A DNA stretch of 17,455 bases from assembly GCA_012269655.1 (NCBI GenBank), contig JAAXJV010000008.1, forward strand, positions 2,147 to 19,601, in the 5' to 3' direction. Made by a program: the position numbers and the translations under genes. The stretch comes from Pseudomonadales bacterium. Lineage in GTDB: Bacteria; Pseudomonadota; Gammaproteobacteria; Pseudomonadales; Litorivicinaceae. The notes under the pieces are model-generated. The model ran no database searches. It was given only the letters and a program-made list of their open reading frames with translations, and had not been told where the DNA came from. Below, piece after piece: positions 6,403 through 14,833 of the stretch (the stretch's first letter is position 1; every line of letters begins with the position of its first letter).

Positions 6403-8809
6403 TTGCGCGAGGCGGGCCCATTAGGGGCGACAAAGCAACCGGGTCCATTGGACGAGCATGCCAAAAGCCCTGTTGCGACTCGACGTTACAGGCCCGTAAG
6501 CGTCGTACGTCATTTTCGGTCTCGATGCCCTCGGCAATGATCTTGAGTTTCAGCGATCGACATAGCACCACGATCGAGCGAATGACAAAGTTGGTCCGAG
6601 TGGAGTCGCGATGTTTCTTAATCAAACTGCGATCGAGCTTCACGATATCCAGGGGAAGAGTGGTCAGGCGATCGATATTGCTATGCTCAATGCCAAAATC
6701 GTCCAAGGCGACATGAAAGCCCTCAGCCCGGAGCCGTTTAAGTTGTTCGATTAGGGTTGAGGAATCAAAGTCTGACTCGGCTTTGTGTTCAGAAAGCTCG
6801 ATGACTATTTGGGTTGAGCCCGTATCAAGTGCATTAAATTCATGAATGAGCTCATCCACAAAAGCAACTTGCCCCAGTTGGTCAGCAGAAAAATTCCAAG
6901 AAACATAAACCGAACCAAACGACTTAAGCGCATCAAAGACCGCTTGGCGCATGGACTGGCGTGTGTCTCGGTGTTCCGGTTTGAAAAACACCGCGTCAAA
7001 TTTTTTGGCGAAAGCACCGGGCAAAAGCAATTCGCCGTCCGGTTTGACCCAGCGGATCAGTGCTTCAAGTCCTTCTATGGTGGTGCCATTGAGATTGGCT
7101 CGATAAATGGGTTGTACGAAGTATTTAAACTCTTGCGCTCGAAGCGCCGTCTCAATTTGGACATCAGTGATGTAGGCCCCGCTCCGGATCATTTCCTCTT
7201 TAAATTCTGCAGTAAAATGTGTGTATTTATCGCCACCTGATCGCTTCGCGTTCGACAAAGCCAAATCTGCTTCAGTCATCGCTTGAGCGAGCAGATGCTC
7301 AGCGCTCAGATGGACCGAGCCGGCTGAGGCTGTGCGTGAAATGGATTGTCCGGCGTAGTCAATATGGCTTTTATGGACTGTCCTCACGAGCTGTTGGGTT
7401 TCATGTATTAGCTGCTCTTCGGAGACAAATGGGAGGGCGATCAAAAACTCATCACTTCCCAGTCGTCCAATTTGGCCTTCGCCAGGCACATGGTTTTTCA
7501 AATTCAACGCGATCTGTGTCAACAACCGATCACCGGCCTGGGTTGAATACGTGTCGTTAACGGATTTGAACCGGTCGATATCCACAAGCACCAAGCCCAT
7601 GTTCTGCTGTGCGTTTTGACCTAGCCAATCTTGAATACCGGTGCGGTTCAATAACCCAGTCAAATTGTCGTGCCTAAGAGTTTTCTTTAAATCATGGATC
7701 AGGCGGCGATTTTCGTTATCTTGTTGCCGTAGGCGACCCGCCAGAACGGCAGAAAACACCAAGGCTTCCAGAACGTTACCTATCGCATTCCCCGACGCAA
7801 AGTAGGGCGGTAGTTGGCCTTTTAAAGTTAGCGCGGTCATTAAAGTTCCGACTAGATACAGCAACCAACCAACACCAATATAACGAGCAAATTCATGACC
7901 TTGCCGCCAAGCCGCAACGATCTTGGTCGCTATTATGAGTAAGACAATGGGTGCCGTGATGTTGGCGAGGGTCTCGACAATCTTTGGAGGAGGAAGCGCT
8001 AGGTGCGAAATTAGAAGCAGTAGACCCAAGCCCGTACAGACGCGACTTAACTGAGTCAGCTTATCTTTAAATAATTCGTCTAAAAACCATAAGGATAGGG
8101 AAAAAAATAACAATATATTGTAGCCAGTAGGCTGACGGCTGATCAGCAAGCCGACTTGTTCGAGTAAGTGACTGGCAATCAGGAAATTCAAAAAACTGAT
8201 TGTCAAAAACAACGTGTAAGCAATGTAAATCCGACTGGACGTGGCATAGGCAACGGATGCGTTGTACGCAACAAGAGACAGTAATGCGCCAGCGATTAAT
8301 GCATTGAGCCATACAAAATGAGTGTTGTTTTCGTTGGCCTGCTCTGGAGAGATAATGTCGTGTCCCAAAGCGACGCCATATTCATTCGCGACTTTGAAAT
8401 GGACCCAGTGATCGGTATTGGCGGGTATTTCGAAAGGAAAGCTTAACAAGGTGCCTGGCATCGGGCGCTGATTCAGCGGTACTCGCGTTCCCATGCGAGA
8501 TCGTTCGAGTTGCCCCGCAACTTCGCGATAAGCAAACACTTCGGATAAGGCATGAGAATGAAATTGGACCACCTGATCACGAGGTTGATCGCTGGGGTTG
8601 GTCAGCTTCACCCGTAACCAATAGGTTGAATCGCTAAATCCTGGTGAGACTTGATCGGTTTTTTGAAACCACGCCGGGTTGGCGAGGATCTGTTCAATCG
8701 TGACGGTGTCTTGAGCGTCCTCAAACACTTCGATTTGTTGGGCACTGGTAAGCGGGCTGATAATTATCATCCCTGCCAGCACACAAATACGTTCGAATCC
8801 TTTCCACAT
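6371..8809 (-). CDS. Membrane cyclic-di-GMP protein, 7TM-DISM + GGDEF + EAL
   Basis: Protein of 812 residues that probably senses an extracytoplasmic ligand and changes cyclic-di-GMP. Order: signal peptide (1 to about 23, TSAQQ); 7TMR-DISM extracellular domain (about 25-155, with DSTYWLRVKLTNPS); about seven membrane helices (165-360); GGDEF (about 375-530); EAL (about 548-795). The GGDEF domain keeps DIDRFKSVND but has GSDEF (451-455) in place of GGDEF and no upstream RxxD inhibitory site. The EAL domain has EALIRW (582-587), Asn639, Glu671, DDFG (703-706), KLDRSLI (724-730), AEGIE (759-763) and QG (780-781), so phosphodiesterase activity is likely. Cyclase activity is uncertain. The start is supported by the signal peptide. 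The gene stands alone, convergent with hemY and divergent from mobA. Confidence 0.93.
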   Translation of the reverse strand: MWKGFERICVLAGMIIISPLTSAQQIEVFEDAQDTVTIEQILANPAWFQKTDQVSPGFSDSTYWLRVKLTNPSDQPRDQVVQFHSHALSEVFAYREVAGQLERSRMGTRVPLNQRPMPGTLLSFPFEIPANTDHWVHFKVANEYGVALGHDIISPEQANENNTHFVWLNALIAGALLSLVAYNASVAYATSSRIYIAYTLFLTISFLNFLIASHLLEQVGLLISRQPTGYNILLFFSLSLWFLDELFKDKLTQLSRVCTGLGLLLLISHLALPPPKIVETLANITAPIVLLIIATKIVAAWRQGHEFARYIGVGWLLYLVGTLMTALTLKGQLPPYFASGNAIGNVLEALVFSAVLAGRLRQQDNENRRLIHDLKKTLRHDNLTGLLNRTGIQDWLGQNAQQNMGLVLVDIDRFKSVNDTYSTQAGDRLLTQIALNLKNHVPGEGQIGRLGSDEFLIALPFVSEEQLIHETQQLVRTVHKSHIDYAGQSISRTASAGSVHLSAEHLLAQAMTEADLALSNAKRSGGDKYTHFTAEFKEEMIRSGAYITDVQIETALRAQEFKYFVQPIYRANLNGTTIEGLEALIRWVKPDGELLLPGAFAKKFDAVFFKPEHRDTRQSMRQAVFDALKSFGSVYVSWNFSADQLGQVAFVDELIHEFNALDTGSTQIVIELSEHKAESDFDSSTLIEQLKRLRAEGFHVALDDFGIEHSNIDRLTTLPLDIVKLDRSLIKKHRDSTRTNFVIRSIVVLCRSLKLKIIAEGIETENDVRRLRACNVESQQGFWHARPMDPVALSPLMGPPRATRNLVLIQPN

Positions 8810-8960
8810 ACCTATGAGATAGCACAGGCGTACCAGAAGTGTTGGACTTACAGTTGTTACGAGTTAGAACTTGTGAACCGGTCTCGGGTTTGGACCGAAA
8901 GGTGACAAAAATTGGCGTCGGCTCTCGACAGGTTTAAGAGGCGATCTTTGTTAGGCTGTG

Positions 8961-9536
8961 ATGATGAGAGATCAGTATAACGCCGCTGTCGTGGTCTTGG
9001 CCGGTGGCGGGGCCCTGCGTATGGGCGGGATAGACAAATGCTTGCTGCCCTGGGGGCAGGGAACCTTGCTATCGAGCCTGCTCAGTCAAATTTCGCTACC
9101 AGTGGTACTGAATGCCCAACCACCTCACGAGCGCTTTGCAGACTTTGAGCTTCCTGTTGTAGCGGATTATTCGACTGGCGGCCTAGGCCCCTTGGCGGGC
9201 ATTGAAGCCGGCCTACTCTGGGCGCGCGATCAGGGCTTTGAAAGTGTGGTTACGCTGGCGGGTGATATGCCGACCCTTCCAGCCGAGTTTTTTGATCGAT
9301 TACTGGCGGCGGCCGACGATCAATCCGATATCGTCCTGGTAGCCGATTGCCAAGGTCGGGTGCAACCCATTTTGGGTGCTTGGTCTGTCGACGTCGTGCC
9401 CTCGTTGAGTCAGGCCCTGAAACACGGCGCCAGAAAAGTGCGTGCCTTTACGGATACTCAGCGGTTTCGTGTGCTTCCCTTCGAGTTTGATTTTATCAAC
9501 ATCAACACCCAGGCGGACTATGAAAGTCTCTGTTGA
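8961..9536 (+). CDS. mobA: Molybdenum cofactor guanylyltransferase
   Basis: Transfers GMP from GTP to Mo-molybdopterin to make the guanine dinucleotide cofactor used by DMSO-reductase-type enzymes. It has about 191 residues, usual for MobA. The nucleotide-binding loop reads VVVLAGGGALRMGGIDK near the N-terminus, followed by GGLGPLAGIEAGL and LAGDMPTLP, where the Asp is the metal-binding residue, and NINTQADYE at the C-terminus; all are MobA hallmarks. The start is uncertain among GTG 8958, ATG 8961 and ATG 8964; a weak TTAGG at 8951-8955 fits the two ATGs. The 3' end overlaps moeA by 17 bp, so the two are almost certainly co-transcribed and translationally coupled. The 151-bp gap before it separates it from the divergent GGDEF-EAL gene. 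Confidence 0.94.
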   Translation: MMRDQYNAAVVVLAGGGALRMGGIDKCLLPWGQGTLLSSLLSQISLPVVLNAQPPHERFADFELPVVADYSTGGLGPLAGIEAGLLWARDQGFESVVTLAGDMPTLPAEFFDRLLAAADDQSDIVLVADCQGRVQPILGAWSVDVVPSLSQALKHGARKVRAFTDTQRFRVLPFEFDFININTQADYESLC

Positions 9537-10701
9537 ATCTGTCCTGCAGGCGCTTCGCTTGGAGCTTCAACCGATGGCGCTGGAGCGCCAGAAGCTCAGC
9601 CCGTTTGAGGCATTGGGCTGGGTTACATCCAAGCCTATCTGCGCTAGCCAAGCTCATCCACCACAGCCTGTGAGTGCAATGGATGGCTATGCCGTGGCGG
9701 GGCAGTTCGAGCACTATCTATGTATTGAAGGCGTCAGCGCCGCAGGCCGGCCGTTTTCTGAGCAGTTAAAGCCTCAGCAAGCTTTGCGAATCCTAACCGG
9801 TGCCATAATTCCTGAGGGCGCAACCGCGGTCATCGAACAAGAGCGAGTCCATTGTTGCGAGCGGGATCTGACCTGCGAAGTGGAAATCCAGCCGGGACGT
9901 AACATTCGCCAGTCCGGAGAAGACATTGGCTTGGGCCAAGTCGTTTTGGCAGGCAATACCCAAGTCTGCCCGCAGCATTTGCCGGCGCTGTTAGCCTCAG
10001 GTGTGACCGAGGTTGAGGTCTATGCTCGACTGCGAGTCGGGCTGTTGGCGACCGGCGATGAATTGGCGGCCCCGGGGCAGCCGTTGCGAGCCGGTCAGGT
10101 CATCAACACCAACCAGAGCATGATCTCTGCGTTAATCCGAGCCCAGGGCCATCAGGTGATCGAGGCAGATCCGGCGCCAGATTCGCCGGGAGTGATTCGA
10201 GAACGATTGCTCGATCTGGCTCAGCGCTGTGATGTGATGGTGACCTTAGGCGGCGCCAGCGTAGGAGACGAGGATCATGTCCGAGATTGCTTAGACCAAG
10301 TGAATCACTGGCGGTTGGCATTAAAACCTGGCTCGCCTATGGCCGTGGGCCAAATCGCGCAAACGCCGGTGTTTGCACTGCCCGGTAATCCCGCTGCCGC
10401 TTGGGTTTGTGCGCTGTTGGTTTTGAGCCCTTGCCTCGGCTTACTCAGTCATCGTGGCTGGTTTGAGCCACAAGGTTTTCAACTGCCGGCGGCATTTCGA
10501 CGAACCTCCCCAGCCGGTCGCCGAGAGTATTGGCGAGCCCGAGTGCGCGAGGGTCAGGTTGAGGTGTTTCCAAAAGACGGGGCGGCGCGACTGGCCGGCT
10601 TAAGCTTCTCTGAAGGCTTATCGATGTTGGATGAAGATCAGACCGAGGTCGAACCGGGTCAGTGGGTTACCTACTACCCCTATTCGAGTTGGGGGCTGTA
10701 A
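9520..10701 (+). CDS. moeA: Molybdopterin molybdenumtransferase
   Basis: Inserts molybdate into adenylylated molybdopterin, the step before MobA. It has 393 residues, close to the family norm of about 400. Visible marks: PQPVSAMDGYAVAG (residues 48-61), RILTGAIIPEGATAVIEQE, LLATGDEL (175-182) in the molybdate-binding MogA-like domain, VTLGGASVGDEDHV (241-254), FALPGNPAAAW (285-295) and a C-terminal beta domain up to the end. Start ATG 9520 gives KVSVESVLQALRLEL, a usual MoeA beginning; the open frame further upstream is only a shadow of mobA. The start overlaps the end of mobA by 17 bp, and the 3' end overlaps the convergent tupA by 35 bp. Importer genes for the related oxyanion lie directly downstream on the other strand. 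Confidence 0.96.
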   Translation: MKVSVESVLQALRLELQPMALERQKLSPFEALGWVTSKPICASQAHPPQPVSAMDGYAVAGQFEHYLCIEGVSAAGRPFSEQLKPQQALRILTGAIIPEGATAVIEQERVHCCERDLTCEVEIQPGRNIRQSGEDIGLGQVVLAGNTQVCPQHLPALLASGVTEVEVYARLRVGLLATGDELAAPGQPLRAGQVINTNQSMISALIRAQGHQVIEADPAPDSPGVIRERLLDLAQRCDVMVTLGGASVGDEDHVRDCLDQVNHWRLALKPGSPMAVGQIAQTPVFALPGNPAAAWVCALLVLSPCLGLLSHRGWFEPQGFQLPAAFRRTSPAGRREYWRARVREGQVEVFPKDGAARLAGLSFSEGLSMLDEDQTEVEPGQWVTYYPYSSWGL

Positions 10702-11488
10702 AAAGCGGCTGCCCCAGGTATCGATGAGACTCTATGGCCTGCTGACCCGCTGGCGTGCGAAACCACTCAACCAGCCGATTGGCCGCATGATGATTTGCCA
10801 TTGGGCAATGTTCAGGATTGAGCGTGACCCAATGATAGGGATTGGCTAATTCAGGCAAGTCTTCCAGCAGGATTTGATGTTGTTGTTTGCGCCCAAAGGC
10901 AATCCAGCTGGCACGATCCGACAGCGCATAAGCGCCTGTTTCGGCGGCGATGTTCAAAACACCGCCCATGCCGGCACCACTTTGCCAATACCAATCGCCT
11001 GAGTAGGGGCGCGGATCCCGTTGAGCCTGTTGCCATAACCTCAGCTCGGCGGCATGCGTGCCGGAATCGTCACCGCGGCTGATAAATCGATGTTGGGTTT
11101 GATGTATTTTCTTCAGCGCATCTGCGGCGCTGCTCAAACCGCTTATCCCAGCGGGATCATCAACGGGCCCGATCAGCACAAAGGGATTGTTCATCAGAAC
11201 GATCCGAGATTGCCCAAAGCCCGCTTCAATAAATTTGATTTCCGCTGCTGGCGCATGGGTCAGCAATAAATCGCCGTCGCAGCGCTGTGCGTTTTTAATC
11301 GCTTGTCCACTGCCAACAGCAATCACTTGAATGTCGATATTCAGAGCCCGCTCAGCAATCGGCAGGACCTGATCAAACCACCCACTGTCCCTGGGCGAGG
11401 TCGCCGATTGCAGGATCAGCGTATCGGCTAGCGCAGGCCAAGCCAGCGCACAGGCGATAATCGCCTTACCAGCGTTCCAGTGCCACAT
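10667..11488 (-). CDS. tupA: Tungstate ABC transporter substrate-binding protein
   Basis: Periplasmic binding protein of 273 residues that captures tungstate for the TupBC importer. The signal peptide ends ALAWPALA|DT near residue 21, with no lipobox cysteine. The mature part follows the TupA pattern: LQSATSPRDSGWFDQVLP, IQVIAVGSGQAIKNAQRCDGDLLLTHAP, EIKFIEAGFG, NNPFVLIGPVDDPAGI, FISRGDDSGTH and AYALSDRASWIAF. The phosphate-loop equivalent is SATS where many TupA have TTTS. Start ATG 11488 is chosen because it begins the signal peptide; longer forms run into tupC in another frame. It overlaps the end of tupC by 23 bp and, at its own 3' end, moeA by 35 bp. Family is confident; tungstate rather than molybdate preference is inferred from family membership. 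Confidence 0.9.
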   Translation of the reverse strand: MWHWNAGKAIIACALAWPALADTLILQSATSPRDSGWFDQVLPIAERALNIDIQVIAVGSGQAIKNAQRCDGDLLLTHAPAAEIKFIEAGFGQSRIVLMNNPFVLIGPVDDPAGISGLSSAADALKKIHQTQHRFISRGDDSGTHAAELRLWQQAQRDPRPYSGDWYWQSGAGMGGVLNIAAETGAYALSDRASWIAFGRKQQHQILLEDLPELANPYHWVTLNPEHCPMANHHAANRLVEWFRTPAGQQAIESHRYLGQPLFTAPNSNRGSR

Positions 11489-12101
11489 AACCCTGTGCTT
11501 CTCGGGTGGTTGGACGGTCAAAGAACTGCTCAGCTGATGTCTGTTCGAGTAACCGGCCTTGATGCATGAACACCACTTCATCGGCCAGGCGTTTGGCCTG
11601 AGCCAGTGAGTGAGTCACCAGAATAATTTGAACGCCAGACAAGTCGGTAATGATCGACTCAAGTACTTGGCTGGATTGTGGATCCAGGCTCGCGCTGGGC
11701 TCATCCAGCAACAGTAGTTTTGGTTGCATGATCAGCGCTCGAGCCATGGCCAGGCGTTGCTTTTCACCCAAAGACAGCAGCGGTGCCGGGCGATCCGCTA
11801 AATGACTCAGTTGGACCTGTTTTAGACTTGATTGAATCTGGGAATCGCGGGCTCCAGGACGTGCGAATTTCAGGTTAGCCGCGACACTGCGATTGAGAAC
11901 CAGAGTTTCTTGAAACACCATGGCTTGGTCAGCGGTGGCGTGAATCTGTCCACTGGAGGGTTGAGTTAAGCCATGGACACTGCGGAGCAGTTGCGATTTG
12001 CCAGCGCCATTAGCACCCAAAATGACAGTCACAGGTGCAGTAAGCGTCGCACTGACATCGTGCAAAATTCCAGGCAGGGTAAGATGCTTTATCTCAATCA
12101 T
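11466..12101 (-). CDS. tupC: Tungstate ABC transporter ATP-binding protein
   Basis: ATPase subunit of the importer, 211 residues, at the short end for ABC importers and usual for TupC. All ABC motifs are present: Walker A GANGAGKS (29-36), Q-loop Gln64 in VFQETLVLN, signature LSLGEKQRL (109-117), Walker B LLLLDEPSASLD (129-140) and H-loop His164 in LVTHS. The signature departs from the usual LSGGQ. There is no C-terminal regulatory TOBE domain of the ModC kind, which also favours Tup over Mod. It overlaps tupB upstream by 8 bp and tupA downstream by 23 bp, so the three subunits share one operon. Confidence 0.92.
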   Translation of the reverse strand: MIEIKHLTLPGILHDVSATLTAPVTVILGANGAGKSQLLRSVHGLTQPSSGQIHATADQAMVFQETLVLNRSVAANLKFARPGARDSQIQSSLKQVQLSHLADRPAPLLSLGEKQRLAMARALIMQPKLLLLDEPSASLDPQSSQVLESIITDLSGVQIILVTHSLAQAKRLADEVVFMHQGRLLEQTSAEQFFDRPTTREAQGYVALERW

Positions 12102-12774
12102 GTCGGCCTCGCAGACTGGAGACCGCCAGATTCACAATCAGCGATAGCGTTAATAGAACGATGCCCAGCGCCATGGCTAGACTCAAGTTTCCGCGGCTGG
12201 TTTCGAGTGCGATGGAAGTGGTGAGTACTCGAGTAAAATCGTCAATGTTACCTCCAACAATGATGACGGCCCCGACCTCGGCGAGTGCTCGGCCAAAACC
12301 GGCCATGGCGCAGGTGCTAAGCGCTTCACGGCTCTCCACTAAATAAGCTCGAATGGCCCGGCGCTTCGAAACCTTCAGCGAGCGAAACAGATCGCGATAA
12401 CGACGCTCGAGTTGAGCCAGCGTCTGATGGGTTAGGGCGGCGATGATTGGGGTAATCAGTACGCATTGCGCGATGATCATGGCCGTTGGTGAGTACAACA
12501 GCTCCATCCAGCCCAATAGGCCTTGGCGCGATAACAGGAGGTACACCCCAAGGCCTACGACCACTGGTGGCAAGCCCATCATTGCGTTCAAGGTCGCGAC
12601 CCAGAACCGCTTTCCTCGCGGCTGACTGATTGCCAGCCACGCACCCAAGGGAAACCCGATAGCGCAGGCAATCACCAAGGCACCCAGGCTGACTTGCAGC
12701 GTCAGTGCCAGGATGGAATACAGTTCGGGATCGAATGAAGCGATCAACGATACGGCTTCGACAAGGGATTGCAT
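12094..12774 (-). CDS. tupB: Tungstate ABC transporter permease
   Basis: Inner-membrane channel subunit of about 226 residues. It starts LVEAVSLIASFDPELYSIL, a typical TupB beginning, then shows about five hydrophobic helices (LTLQVSLGALVIACAIGF, ATLNAMMGLPPVVVGLGVYL, AMIIAQCVLITPIIAAL, the EAA-loop region, and LAMALGIVLLTLSLIVNLAV). The cytoplasmic EAA-type loop AGFGRALAEVGAVIIVGG (148-165) contacts the ATPase. I place the start at ATG 12774 from family alignment by memory; ATG 12813 would add MLDQAFQRRFNPA, and neither has a good Shine-Dalgarno. It is the first gene of the operon and is divergent from pirin, with 130 bp between starts. Confidence 0.9.
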   Translation of the reverse strand: MQSLVEAVSLIASFDPELYSILALTLQVSLGALVIACAIGFPLGAWLAISQPRGKRFWVATLNAMMGLPPVVVGLGVYLLLSRQGLLGWMELLYSPTAMIIAQCVLITPIIAALTHQTLAQLERRYRDLFRSLKVSKRRAIRAYLVESREALSTCAMAGFGRALAEVGAVIIVGGNIDDFTRVLTTSIALETSRGNLSLAMALGIVLLTLSLIVNLAVSSLRGRHD

Positions 12775-12904
12775 GGCGGGATTGAACCGTCTTTGGAAGG
12801 CCTGATCAAGCATCCTCGCCAAAATGGAATCAATCCCATGCCGATTGAACCCTTTCTGGCGGGGAGAGCTTTGCATAGTCTGGTGGCAACTAAGGAGGTA
12901 CAGC

Positions 12905-13579
12905 ATGTACATTCGCAAAGCACAAGATCGAGGTCATGCCGACCACGGGTGGCTGAAGAGCCACCACAGTTTTTCCTTCGCTAATTACTACGATCCGGCG
13001 CACATGGGCTTTTCGCATTTGCGTGTGATTAATGACGACTGGGTGGCGCCTAGCATGGGCTTTGGCCGGCACGGGCATCGGGACATGGAAATTATTTCCT
13101 ATGTCGTCCGCGGGGCGCTGGCGCACAAAGACAGCCAAGGCAATCAGGCCACCATTCCAGCCGGTGACATTCAGATCATGAGCGCCGGGACGGGTATCGA
13201 GCATTCGGAGTTTAATGCCTCAGATAATGAGGACGTAAACTTTCTACAAATCTGGGTGCTACCGAAACAGCAGGGCATCCAACCCCGTTACGAGCAAAAG
13301 AAAATTGTCCAAGAAGGCGCGCTTACGCCCATTGTCACCCCACAGGGTAGCGATACGGCCGTGGCGATCAATGCCGATGTGTCCATGTCGCAACTGAAAT
13401 TATCTCAGGGACAGAATTTCGAACTTTCTGGCTCAGGCTATTTGCATGTGGTTGCAGGCCAGGCACGGATGGACGGGGCTGAATTTGGAGCAGGCGATGG
13501 ACTGGGTCTGTTGGCAGGTGAATCGATCACGATAGAAGCGGACCAAGAGCTGACCGCCTTGTGGTTCGATCTGCCCTAG
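12905..13579 (+). CDS. Pirin family protein (YhhW-like)
   Basis: Cupin-fold protein of 224 residues. The metal site seen in pirins is complete: His56 and His58 in FGRHGHRDME, His100 and Glu102 in GTGIEHSEFN. HSFSFANYYDP near residues 21-31 and the IWVLP segment are also characteristic, and the second, non-metal cupin half follows to the end. Some members, such as E. coli YhhW, have quercetin 2,3-dioxygenase activity in vitro, but the physiological role is generally unknown and the substrate cannot be read from sequence. Start ATG 12905 is fixed by a near-perfect Shine-Dalgarno TAAGGAGGT at 12891-12899, the strongest in the window, which suggests efficient translation. The stop codon shares the tetranucleotide CTAG with the stop of the convergent UPF0178 gene. 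Confidence 0.94.
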   Translation: MYIRKAQDRGHADHGWLKSHHSFSFANYYDPAHMGFSHLRVINDDWVAPSMGFGRHGHRDMEIISYVVRGALAHKDSQGNQATIPAGDIQIMSAGTGIEHSEFNASDNEDVNFLQIWVLPKQQGIQPRYEQKKIVQEGALTPIVTPQGSDTAVAINADVSMSQLKLSQGQNFELSGSGYLHVVAGQARMDGAEFGAGDGLGLLAGESITIEADQELTALWFDLP

Positions 13580-14019
13580 CGCTGGGCCAGTGCGCGATCC
13601 AGAGCATTAGCAAAGGCTTGGGTATGGGTTTTGCCAAAGGGCTCGATGCCTGAGCCCTCAAATCCCATGGCGCGCATTTCCTCGGCTCGATTACGCCTGA
13701 CCAGGTGTTCATGAATGTTATCCGGCGTGTAGGTCGTGCCTCTGGGGTTGATGGCAACGGCGCCAGCCCGAACCACCTCATCAGCCAACGGCACATCCTG
13801 TGTGATTACCAAATCACCCGGTGCGAGGCGCTTTAGGATTTCATTATCTGCCACGTCAAAGCCCTTAGGGACCTGCTGACTATGGATGACGGCCGAGGGT
13901 GGTGTCTGAATCCAATGGTTGGCGAGAAACGTCGTGTGGATTTGCAGTCGTTCAGCCGCTTTGCACAGGACGCTTTTGACCGGTGTCGGGCAGGCGTCGG
14001 CGTCGACCCAAATCTTCAT
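13576..14019 (-). CDS. UPF0178 (DUF188, YaiI/YqxD) family protein
   Basis: Conserved protein of 147 residues, full length for the family. It begins KIWVDADACPTPVK, the hallmark of the DUF188/UPF0178 group, and also has VADNEI, GDLVITQDVPLADEVV and AINPRGTTYT, conserved acidic and polar positions consistent with a PIN-like nuclease fold, as suggested for this family. No activity is established. It overlaps murI by 4 bp (start CAT at 14017-14019 inside the murI stop) and is the last gene of the leftward cluster. Its stop shares CTAG with that of pirin. Confidence 0.93.
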   Translation of the reverse strand: MKIWVDADACPTPVKSVLCKAAERLQIHTTFLANHWIQTPPSAVIHSQQVPKGFDVADNEILKRLAPGDLVITQDVPLADEVVRAGAVAINPRGTTYTPDNIHEHLVRRNRAEEMRAMGFEGSGIEPFGKTHTQAFANALDRALAQR

Positions 14020-14825
14020 AAGGTGTTCTCAAAGGGTAAGTTGCTGCCCCAGAATTGACTGGCTTGAAGGCTTACCGCGTGGCAATCGCCGGTCGTCAAA
14101 AAACGGTCCGTACCGGTATCGCCGGGTATTTGATGGCGAATCAAATAGTCCTTAAGGCTCGCAGCGATTAGGTCGGGCTGGCTGATCAGCCTGACCTCCG
14201 CTCCTAAGGCGCTCTGAAAATCTGCAGCAACCCAGGGATAGTGTGTACAGCCCAGGACGGCAGCCTGGGGTTCTGGCAAGGTTTCTTTTAGCGCAGTGGC
14301 ATACTGATGGACCAATCGAGCAGACCGGGCGCGGTCACCGGATTCGATGGCGTCCACCAACTCGGGGCATGCTTGGGCCGTGACTTGAATGCCCTGAGCG
14401 CGCAGATTCAACTCACGTTCAAAGGCACCACTGGCGACCGTTGCCGGGGTGGCGAACAGCGCCACCCGATCGAGCGAAACGCGACTGGGCGGGCTGGTAT
14501 CGCCCCAGGGCCGTTCGGCCAGGGCTTCGATCATGGGAACAAAGACACCCAGCACGTTTTTGCCAACGGGCACGCCGGCGGTTTGAATGGGGCGTAGCGC
14601 GATGGCGCTGGCGGTATTGCAGGCCAATATTACGAGGTCGCAATCGCGCCAAAGGATATCCAGAGCCGCGCGTGTTTTCGCGAGGATGTCTTCGGGCTCA
14701 CGGGTGCCATAGGGCGCGTGGGCGTTGTCACCAAAGTAGACGAATGCTTGTTCGGGCATGGCCGCCTTAAGCGCTTTAAGTACGCTTAGCCCGCCTAATC
14801 CCGAATCAAAAACCCCAATTGGCAT
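14016..14825 (-). CDS. murI: Glutamate racemase
   Basis: Makes D-glutamate for peptidoglycan precursors in the cytoplasm. It has 269 residues, normal for the family. Both catalytic cysteines are present: Cys69 in LACNTAS and Cys193 in LGCTHYP, with the accompanying His195. The N-terminal IGVFDSGLGGLSVL and FGDNAHAPYG motifs are also intact, as is the Asp7-Ser8 pair that binds substrate. It starts 8 bp after the end of the carboxymuconolactone-decarboxylase-like gene and overlaps the UPF0178 gene by 4 bp, so all three are probably one transcript. Confidence 0.97.
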   Translation of the reverse strand: MPIGVFDSGLGGLSVLKALKAAMPEQAFVYFGDNAHAPYGTREPEDILAKTRAALDILWRDCDLVILACNTASAIALRPIQTAGVPVGKNVLGVFVPMIEALAERPWGDTSPPSRVSLDRVALFATPATVASGAFERELNLRAQGIQVTAQACPELVDAIESGDRARSARLVHQYATALKETLPEPQAAVLGCTHYPWVAADFQSALGAEVRLISQPDLIAASLKDYLIRHQIPGDTGTDRFLTTGDCHAVSLQASQFWGSNLPFENTL

Positions 14826-14833
14826 CGGCTGAC

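Noticed and set aside
6842..7560. Forward open frames of 132 and 113 codons inside the GGDEF-EAL gene
   Set aside because: They are antisense to the EAL and GGDEF domains, with no motif or ribosome-binding site.
8842..8870. Possible promoter TTGGAC-17-TAGAAC upstream of mobA
   Set aside because: Only four of six bases match at the -10 and other weak matches exist in the same gap; not enough to call.
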